Both the position numbers and the translations under genes were made by a program. Positions 58,782-64,000 of a stretch of DNA of 64,000 bases are shown here, one piece after another. Within the stretch, counting starts at the first letter, position 1. Each line of letters begins with the position of its first letter. A model generated the notes under the pieces. It did no database searches. It was not told the DNA's origin and worked only from the letters and a program-made list of their open reading frames with translations. Source of the DNA: Eubacteriales bacterium (lineage in GTDB: Bacteria; Bacillota; Clostridia; Oscillospirales; Oscillospiraceae); assembly GCA_030531505.1 (NCBI GenBank), contig JAUNNH010000001.1, positions 248,001 to 312,000 on the forward strand, written 5' to 3'.

Positions 58782-59659
58782 GCCTTTTTGAAGGTTTCCG
58801 CCTTGTCGAGGATGAACTGCCTCAGCCAATCGCCGGCCTCCTCGTTTTCAAGCGCAAAGTCGATGATCGACTCCAGATAGCCCTTGAGGTTGCCGGTGTC
58901 ATAGCGGCGGCCCTCGAAGTCCACGCCCGTCATCTTCTCGTGGCGCACGAGTTCCTTCATGCCGTCGGTGAGCTGGATCTCGTTGTTGCGGCCGGGGGCG
59001 GTGTTTTCAAGGATGTCGAAAATCGCCGGGGTCAGCACGTAGCGGCCGAGGATGGCATACTGTGAGAGCTTTTCCTCGAGGGTGGGCTTCTCGTTCATGT
59101 CGCTGATGCGGTACACGCGCTCGCTGAGCTTCTCCTCCAGCTTCACGGAGGAGTATTTGACGATCAGCTCATCCGGGACTTCATGGATGGCGACGGCGCT
59201 GCAGGAGTTGGCCTCGGCAGCCTCCACAAGCTGCTTGAGCACAGGCTTTTTTCCGAGCATGATGTCGTCGCCGAGGAGGATGGCGAAGGGCTCGTCACCC
59301 ACGAAACTCCGGGCGCGCCAGATGGCGTGCCCAAGCCCCTTGGTATCCTTCTGACGCAGGAAGAGGACGTCGGCCATGTCGGCCACGTTGTGGACGACTT
59401 CGGCGTCCCGCGTCTTCCCGTCGGCCAGCAGGCGCTCCTCCAGGTCGGGGGCGTAGTCAAAGTAATTCTCGATGGCGGATTTGCCGCGGTTCGTGATGAT
59501 CAGGATCTGCTCGATGCCGGCGGAAACGGCCTCCTCCACAATGTACTGGATGACCGGTTTATCCACGAGCGGGAGCATCTCCTTGGGGATGCTCTTGGTG
59601 TTGGGGAGCAGACGGGTCCCGAGGCCCGCGGCGGGGATAACGGCTTTACGGATGCGCAT
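58778..59659 (-). CDS. galU: UTP--glucose-1-phosphate uridylyltransferase
   Basis: A 293-residue nucleotidyltransferase that makes UDP-glucose, cytoplasmic. Signature GLGTRLLPNTKSIPKEMLPLVDKPVIQYIVEEA at the N-terminus; ILLGDDIM and PGRNNEIQLTDGM further on; C-terminal EGRRYDTGNLKGYLESIIDFAL. UDP-glucose is the donor for the large GT84 enzyme at 20468 and for GtrB-type enzymes. ATG 59659 follows AAGGAG by 8 bases; upstream sequence is not conserved. It is downstream of queT, separated by 40 bases. Confidence 0.95.
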   Translation of the reverse strand: MRIRKAVIPAAGLGTRLLPNTKSIPKEMLPLVDKPVIQYIVEEAVSAGIEQILIITNRGKSAIENYFDYAPDLEERLLADGKTRDAEVVHNVADMADVLFLRQKDTKGLGHAIWRARSFVGDEPFAILLGDDIMLGKKPVLKQLVEAAEANSCSAVAIHEVPDELIVKYSSVKLEEKLSERVYRISDMNEKPTLEEKLSQYAILGRYVLTPAIFDILENTAPGRNNEIQLTDGMKELVRHEKMTGVDFEGRRYDTGNLKGYLESIIDFALENEEAGDWLRQFILDKAETFKKA

Positions 59660-59699
59660 GACAGGAGCTCCTTTCCGCGCGGGCAGAGACCCGCGGTGT

Positions 59700-60248
59700 T
59701 CAGACTTTGAACTTCTCGATGTACTTCCGGAAAAACTCTTGCGTCGGCAGCCAGCGCATGAGCGGGAGGCCGAGCACGAAGAGAACGACAAACTCACCGA
59801 AACCGACGGAGGCGGCTGTCGCCGCGTAGATTCCCCAGTGTGTGAAGGGGTTGATGGTCTCCCCCTCGACGGTGAAGACAGCGGTGACCACGGCGCCGAC
59901 GATGACGGCGTTGAAGATCACCGGCATCAGGCAGGCCAGGATGCTGTTTGTCAGGGTATGCTCTTTCTTGCCGAACCAGGCGGTGGCGAGCGCCGCGCCG
60001 AGCGTAGCGAGCGAGCCAAACACAATGTCAAGAATGCCGCCGCCCATGATGTTGGCGATGGCGCAGCCCGCGAACAATCCCCAGGCGGTACTGGGGATGA
60101 AATAGGGCAGGATGCAGAGCACTTCCGATACACGGAACTGGACGGCACCGTAGCTGATCGGGGCAAGCCCGAGTGTCAGCGCGGCGTAGGCGGCGCCGAC
60201 GATGGCGGCGAGGGCGAGGTTGCGGGTTCGAATGCGGGAACGGTCCAT
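59700..60248 (-). CDS. queT: QueT-family queuosine-precursor transporter (ECF S-component)
   Basis: A 182-residue six-helix membrane protein (LALAAIVGAAYAALTLGLAPISYGAVQFRVSEVLCILPYFIP, characteristic of QueT). QueT proteins are ECF-type S-components that take up queuosine precursors such as preQ1 or queuine. The neighbour queH supports queuosine metabolism. ATG 60248 is preferred because GGAGG is 10 bases upstream. That site is buried in an 11-bp hairpin, so translation is probably regulated. The exact ligand (preQ1, queuine or queuosine) is not known. Confidence 0.9.
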   Translation of the reverse strand: MDRSRIRTRNLALAAIVGAAYAALTLGLAPISYGAVQFRVSEVLCILPYFIPSTAWGLFAGCAIANIMGGGILDIVFGSLATLGAALATAWFGKKEHTLTNSILACLMPVIFNAVIVGAVVTAVFTVEGETINPFTHWGIYAATAASVGFGEFVVLFVLGLPLMRWLPTQEFFRKYIEKFKV

Positions 60249-60254
60249 GTTGGG

Positions 60255-60293
60255 GGTACCTCCATTTTTTATTCTTGACCGCATGGAGGCACC
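60255..60293 (-). promoter_or_regulatory. Ribosome-binding-site hairpin upstream of queT (candidate riboswitch expression platform)
   Basis: An 11-bp stem (60255-60265 with 60283-60293, one G-U pair) contains the GGAGG of queT in its 3' arm. A TAAAAAATGG motif occurs twice in the leader (near 60263-60272 and 60320-60330). queT genes are often preQ1-controlled, but I could not match a known preQ1 aptamer. Confidence 0.5.
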
Positions 60294-60389
60294 AAAACAG
60301 AATGTGCAGAGCACAGACCCATTTTTTAGCCGAACCATCCGGTCCGCACTGGGTGTGGAAACCAGTGTGTTATACGATTGTGAGCAGGG

Positions 60390-61019
60390 CTATAGCGTCT
60401 GCGCGTCATGCTCCTCGCGGGAGCGGAGAGAGAAGCGGCAGCCGCAATAGCGCTGCTGATAGAGCCCGTACTGCCGGGCAAGCTGGGTGGAGCGCTGCTC
60501 GCGCCCCTGTTTCTTGAAATCGGAGGGCAGCCAGGGCACGCCGTGTTTGGCGGCAAGCTCCTCCCCCAGGGCGTTGATGCGCACAGCGTCCTTGTAGCGC
60601 GAGAGGGAGAGCGTGGTACAGAAGTAGTCAAAGCCGCGCGCCTTTGCCTGCCGGGCCGTCTCCTCCAGCCGCAGACGGAAGCAGGCCGTGCAGCGCTGTC
60701 CGCCCTCCGGCTCCGCCTCCAGCCCTTCGGCGGCGGACTCATACTCCGCGCTTCGCCAGGGCTCGGCCAGGATATCGACCCTGTCCGCGAGGCCCATCTT
60801 TTCGATCAGCTCGCGCTGGGTGGCGAGACGGCGGTCAAACTCCGCCTCCGGGTAGAGATTCGGGTTATACCACAGAAGCGTCACGTCAAAGAACTGCGTC
60901 AGATATTCGAGCACCGCGCTGGAGCAGGGCCCGCAGCAGCTGTGCAGCAGAACACGGGCTCTGCGCCCGTCGAGCGAACGGATGATCCCGTCCAGCTCCT
61001 TCTGGTAATTCCGTTTCAT
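60390..61019 (-). CDS. queH: Epoxyqueuosine reductase QueH
   Basis: A 209-residue protein of the QueH family (formerly DUF208). Conserved cysteine motifs are HSCCGPCSS near residue 26-34, CTACFRLRL near 107-115 and RYCGCRFS near 188-195. QueH reduces epoxyqueuosine to queuosine in tRNA, the last step of Q34 formation; it replaces QueG in many Firmicutes. Cysteines bind an iron-sulfur cluster and a second metal. Upstream lies an AT-rich stretch without a clear Shine-Dalgarno site, so the start may be leaderless. With queT it indicates that Q is made from a salvaged precursor. Confidence 0.93.
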   Translation of the reverse strand: MKRNYQKELDGIIRSLDGRRARVLLHSCCGPCSSAVLEYLTQFFDVTLLWYNPNLYPEAEFDRRLATQRELIEKMGLADRVDILAEPWRSAEYESAAEGLEAEPEGGQRCTACFRLRLEETARQAKARGFDYFCTTLSLSRYKDAVRINALGEELAAKHGVPWLPSDFKKQGREQRSTQLARQYGLYQQRYCGCRFSLRSREEHDAQTL

Positions 61020-61071
61020 GGACTTACTATATCATATAATGCTAAAAAAATCCATAGCATTTTCTTTCTGC

Positions 61072-61100
61072 TTGACGCGCGGCTGCGGGCGGGGTAAGAT
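61072..61100 (+). promoter_or_regulatory. Promoter of the dCMP deaminase gene
   Basis: TTGACG (61072-61077), a 17-base spacer and TAAGAT (61095-61100), 30 bases before the ATG. Confidence 0.6.
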
Positions 61101-61130
61101 AAGAAAAAGACAGCGAAAGGGGACGCCTTT

Positions 61131-61622
61131 ATGGATAACCGGACCAGCAAACAGAATTATTATCTCGACATCGCCGATTCCGTGCTCGAGCGCTCGACCT
61201 GTCTGCGCCGTAAATACGGCGCGATCATCGTGCGCAACGACGAGATCATCTCCACCGGCTACAACGGCGCGCCCCGCGGCCGCCGCAATTGCTCCGATCT
61301 CGGCTACTGCACGCGCGAGAATCTGCACATCCCCTCCGGCGAGCGCTATGAGCTCTGCCGCAGCGTCCACGCCGAGGCCAACGCCATCATCTCCGCCCCG
61401 CGGCGGGACATGATCGGCGCAACGATCTATCTCGTCGGGCGCGACGCGAAGACCAACGCCCTGCTGCCCGACGCGATGTCCTGCTCGATGTGCAAGCGGC
61501 AGATCATCAACGCCGGCATCGACAAGATCGTGATCCGCATCTCGGAGACCGAGTACCGCACGATCCCGGTCAGCGACTGGATCGAGAACGACGATTCGAT
61601 CTTCGCACCGATCGTGATCTGA
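61131..61622 (+). CDS. dCMP deaminase-like cytidine/deoxycytidylate deaminase
   Basis: A 163-residue zinc-dependent deaminase. The zinc motif is HAEANAI (residues about 83-89) with the CSMCKR pair (CxxC) at about 120; RSTCLRRKYGAIIV precedes. This pattern and length match dCMP deaminase of the ComEB/late-competence family, which makes dUMP from dCMP for thymidylate synthesis. It acts in the cytoplasm. The gene is monocistronic with a long terminator. AAAGGGG lies before the ATG. Confidence 0.9.
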   Translation: MDNRTSKQNYYLDIADSVLERSTCLRRKYGAIIVRNDEIISTGYNGAPRGRRNCSDLGYCTRENLHIPSGERYELCRSVHAEANAIISAPRRDMIGATIYLVGRDAKTNALLPDAMSCSMCKRQIINAGIDKIVIRISETEYRTIPVSDWIENDDSIFAPIVI

Positions 61623-61630
61623 AATGAAAA

Positions 61631-61675
61631 CAGCAGAGCCGGAGGCGCTTTTTTGAAGCGCCTCCGGCTTTGCTG
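61631..61675 (+). terminator. Terminator of the dCMP deaminase gene
   Basis: A 20-bp stem with one mismatch (61631-61650 with 61656-61675) lies 9 bases after the stop. Confidence 0.75.
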
Positions 61676-61686
61676 TATGAAATGGC

Positions 61687-61715
61687 TGGACAGGTGGAGC
61701 CGTATATGATACAAT
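61687..61715 (+). promoter_or_regulatory. Promoter of the Tat flavoprotein gene
   Basis: TGGACA (61687-61692), a 17-base spacer and TACAAT (61710-61715). Confidence 0.6.
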
Positions 61716-61771
61716 TTCGACATAGTAGTTTGAAAGCAAACTATACATATTTTTTAAGGAGGAAACCTGCC

Positions 61772-63379
61772 ATGAGAAACATTTCCCGCCGGGACTTCCT
61801 GAAGGGCAGCGTGGCTGCGGCCGCCGCTCTCAGCTTGACCGGCATCGCCCCCGCCTTCGCGGATGATGCCGCGGAGGAGAAGGTCGCCCTCGTCCCCGAT
61901 ACCACCGTCGACTACGACGCGGTCGTTGTCGGCTGCGGCGCCGCCGGCCTGCAGGCCGCGCTGGTGCTGGCCGCCGGCGGCAAGAAGACGGCGCTGCTCG
62001 AGAAGGGCCCCACCTGCGGCACGGCCAACGGCGCTGTCGCCGGCGGTCCGGCTCTGGCCGAGACCCGCGTCCAGGCCGAGGAGAACGCCACCGTTTCCGC
62101 CGAGACACTCTACGCCTGCGAGTACGGCTTCAGCCGCGGCACCGTCAACGGCTCCCTGCTGCGCAAGTGCACCGATCAGGGCGAGCGCGTTGTCTCCAAC
62201 TTCATCGACAACGGCGTCAACATGGACCTGCGCATCGACGCCTACGGCATGGGCTTCCGTGCCCGTCACCGCTTCCTCAACGCCGACAAGTCCGCGCAGA
62301 TCGCGGGCGCCGGCCGCTTCCAGCCCCTGGTCGACAAGTTCGAGGCCGACGGCGGCGTGTTCGAGGCCAACCGTGAGGCCCTGCAGCTCGTCAAGGAAGG
62401 CGACGCTGTGACCGGCGTGCTCGTGAAGAACGTCGAGGACGGCAGCATCATCCAGTACAACGCCAAGGCGATCCTGATCGCCACCGGCGGCTACGCCGGC
62501 AACGCCGAGCGCATCAAGCAGATTTACGGCGATATCGAAGTCTGGCCCCTCTGCAACGTGCTCTCTGTCGGCCAGGGCTTCGACATGGTCATGGAGGCCG
62601 GCGGCATCGCCGACCGCAACTGGGCGCTCTGCTGCAACGAGTTCGGCGGCGCCAACCACAAGATCCCCGACAAGCCGGGCGCTGCGATGGCCTTTGCCAA
62701 CCAGGCCCAGAAGTTCGCCATCTACGGCGGCCTGATCGTCAATAAGCTCGGCGACCGCTTCATGAACGAGCAGTATCTGTCCGACCGCCCGCTCGCGCTC
62801 GGCGGCGAGATGAGCCTGCGTGAGGGCAAGTACTATGCCGTGGTCGACCAGAAGATGTTCGAGACCTGCCGCGACAAGGGCGTCTTCGCCTACTTCGGCA
62901 GCCCCGCCGACTGGTACGTCGCCCAGCAGGCCGCCGTGCTCGACAAGCTCGACGAGGCGATGGCCGACGCCATCGCGCAGGATTGGGCCTTCAAGGGCAC
63001 ACTCGCGGAGTGCGCGGAGCACTTCGGCCTGATCAACCTGGAGAAGACCGTTGAGGACTACAACGCCATGTGCGCGGACGGAAAGGACGGCCAGTTCTTC
63101 AAGAGCGATTATCTGATGAAGGCCCTGAGCGGCGACACCTACTATGTCGTCGAGTACGAGCCCTCCATCTGGAGCACCTTCGGCGGCGTCAAGACCGACG
63201 ATTACTGCCGCGCCCTGGCCAAGGACCAGAGCGTCATCAAGGGCCTCTACGTCGCGGGCGTCGACAACGGTTCCCTCTACTGCAGTCCCTACTACGAGAA
63301 TGAAGGCGCTTCCCTCGGCATCGCCTACACCAGCGGCATCGTCGCGGGCGACTGCATGCTCGAGTATCTGAACGCGTAA
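61772..63379 (+). CDS. Tat-exported FAD-dependent oxidoreductase (fumarate reductase flavoprotein-like)
   Basis: A 535-residue protein. A twin-arginine signal (ISRRDFLKGSVAAAAALSLTGIAPAFA-DDA) sends it folded across the membrane. The FAD-binding site is VVVGCGAAGLQAALVLAAGGKKTALLEKG, with the characteristic AILIATGGYAGN, and closing YVAGVDNGSLYCSPYYENEGASLGIAYTSG. Relatives are flavocytochrome c-type fumarate or urocanate reductases and 3-oxosteroid dehydrogenases. No FMN-binding or haem domain is present, so the electron donor must be separate. Substrate unknown. AAGGAGG lies 9 bases before the ATG. The following convergent gene is a DAACS symporter. Confidence 0.88.
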   Translation: MRNISRRDFLKGSVAAAAALSLTGIAPAFADDAAEEKVALVPDTTVDYDAVVVGCGAAGLQAALVLAAGGKKTALLEKGPTCGTANGAVAGGPALAETRVQAEENATVSAETLYACEYGFSRGTVNGSLLRKCTDQGERVVSNFIDNGVNMDLRIDAYGMGFRARHRFLNADKSAQIAGAGRFQPLVDKFEADGGVFEANREALQLVKEGDAVTGVLVKNVEDGSIIQYNAKAILIATGGYAGNAERIKQIYGDIEVWPLCNVLSVGQGFDMVMEAGGIADRNWALCCNEFGGANHKIPDKPGAAMAFANQAQKFAIYGGLIVNKLGDRFMNEQYLSDRPLALGGEMSLREGKYYAVVDQKMFETCRDKGVFAYFGSPADWYVAQQAAVLDKLDEAMADAIAQDWAFKGTLAECAEHFGLINLEKTVEDYNAMCADGKDGQFFKSDYLMKALSGDTYYVVEYEPSIWSTFGGVKTDDYCRALAKDQSVIKGLYVAGVDNGSLYCSPYYENEGASLGIAYTSGIVAGDCMLEYLNA

Positions 63380-63393
63380 GCTCCCAACATTAT

Positions 63394-63429
63394 AAAAAAC
63401 GAGCTTCCCGGGAGGGAAGCTCGTTTTTT
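63394..63429. terminator. Bidirectional terminator between the flavoprotein and DAACS genes
   Basis: A 16-bp perfect stem (63394-63409 with 63414-63429) with A6 and T6 ends on either side. Confidence 0.88.
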
Positions 63430-63450
63430 ATCGTATGGGAGGGAGTAAGC

Positions 63451-64000
63451 TCAGGCGGTCTTGCCCTCGGCGATGTGGTGCTTCTCGGCGTAGCCGGTGA
63501 GGAAGAGCGTGAGCGCGCCGTCGCCGGTGACGTTGCAGGCGGTGCCGAAGCTGTCCTGCAGGGCGAAGATGGCAAGCATCAGCGCCGTGCCGGCGTCGTC
63601 GAACATCAGCACGCCCGTGATGAGGCCGAGCGAGGCCATCACGGTGCCGCCCGGGACACCGGGAGCGCCGATGGCGAAGATGCCAAGCAGCAGGCAGAAG
63701 AGGAGCATCGTCCCGAGACTCGGGAGCTGGCCGTAGAGCATCTTGGAGATGGTCATGCAGAAGAAGACCTCGGTGAGCACCGAGCCGCAGAGGTGGATGT
63801 TCGCGAAGAGGGGAATGCCGAAGTCCACAAGGTCGCGGCGCAGCACCTTGCTCTTGCGTGCCCCGTCGAGCGCGACGGCGAGTGTGGCGGCGCTCGACAT
63901 GGTGCCCACGGCGGTCATATAGGCGGGGCCGTAGTGGCGCAGGACCTCCCAGGGGCTCTTGCCGGAATAGGCCCCGGCGATCAGGTACAGCACCGCGAGC
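63451..64000 (-). CDS. Dicarboxylate/amino acid:cation symporter (DAACS), C-terminal part
   Basis: The last about 183 residues of a sodium- or proton-coupled symporter; the N-terminus lies beyond base 64000. The DAACS core is visible: TMSSAATLAVALDGARKSKVLRRDLVDFGIPLFANIHLCGSVLTEVFF, GAPGVPGGTVMASLGLI and QDSFGTACNVTGDGALTLFL, which carry the reentrant-loop and transport motifs. It imports dicarboxylates or amino acids such as serine, glutamate or aspartate. Its substrate might also feed the adjacent Tat flavoprotein, but that is only suggested by position. Confidence 0.9.
   Translation of the reverse strand, partial: LAVLYLIAGAYSGKSPWEVLRHYGPAYMTAVGTMSSAATLAVALDGARKSKVLRRDLVDFGIPLFANIHLCGSVLTEVFFCMTISKMLYGQLPSLGTMLLFCLLLGIFAIGAPGVPGGTVMASLGLITGVLMFDDAGTALMLAIFALQDSFGTACNVTGDGALTLFLTGYAEKHHIAEGKTA

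Noticed and set aside
60249-60389. preQ1-I riboswitch
   Set aside because: The short A-rich tail pseudoknot consensus of preQ1-I is not present. Only a sequestering hairpin could be supported.

Overview
The window is a GC-rich, densely coded chromosomal segment of a spore-forming Firmicute, most likely a gut-type clostridium of the Oscillospiraceae or a close relative. The evidence is a CotF-type coat gene with a forespore-like promoter, RicT, KhpA and Jag, a CarD regulator, T-box and TPP leader RNAs, a heterodimeric ABC exporter, queuosine salvage genes and many consensus sigma-A promoters. I see no tRNA, rRNA, CRISPR array, insertion sequence or phage gene, so this looks like core genome with some specialised transport loci.

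Layout. 1-5.5 kb: the end of an SPFH/zinc-ribbon protein, tspO, a cyclase-family hydrolase with a PlsC-like acyltransferase, and a copper module (csoR plus a CopA with a CopZ-like domain fused to its C-terminus behind an internal ribosome binding site). 5.6-9.7 kb: an RlmI-like methyltransferase, an ABC-F protein behind a leader with a terminator, and an SPFH protein behind an ECF-type promoter. 9.8-12.9 kb: a TrpXYZ-type ABC transporter preceded by an 18-residue leader peptide rich in Tyr and Phe and an attenuator-like hairpin series. 13-20.4 kb: an LCP protein, a two-gene coat operon, GtrA/GtrB, lgt and a pair of M16 peptidases. 20.5-27.4 kb: one giant cyclic beta-1,2-glucan synthase-like enzyme. 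27.5-41 kb: ylxM-ffh-rpsP-khpA, carD, mutY, a surface protein, mnmG, a PAP2/CotH pair and holB-ricT.

41-46 kb: a complete TRAP transporter facing an SDR/HMGL-like enzyme pair. 46-50 kb: a heterodimeric ABC exporter. 50-54.4 kb: a T-box-controlled methionine-type ABC operon (metN, metI, a MetQ-like binding protein and an M20 amidohydrolase). The MetQ-like protein appears to be circularly permuted. 54.5-57.9 kb: rpmH-rnpA-yidD-yidC-jag followed by acpP. 58-61 kb: a TPP-riboswitch-controlled thiT, galU, and the queuosine pair queT/queH. 61-64 kb: dCMP deaminase, a Tat-exported flavoprotein and the end of a DAACS symporter.

The most unusual items are the circularly permuted MetQ-like protein (51384-52307), the aromatic leader-peptide attenuator (12649-12853), the CopA-CopZ fusion with an internal start (5295-5519), and the three solute-binding proteins that lack a lipobox and are each followed by an intra-operon hairpin.
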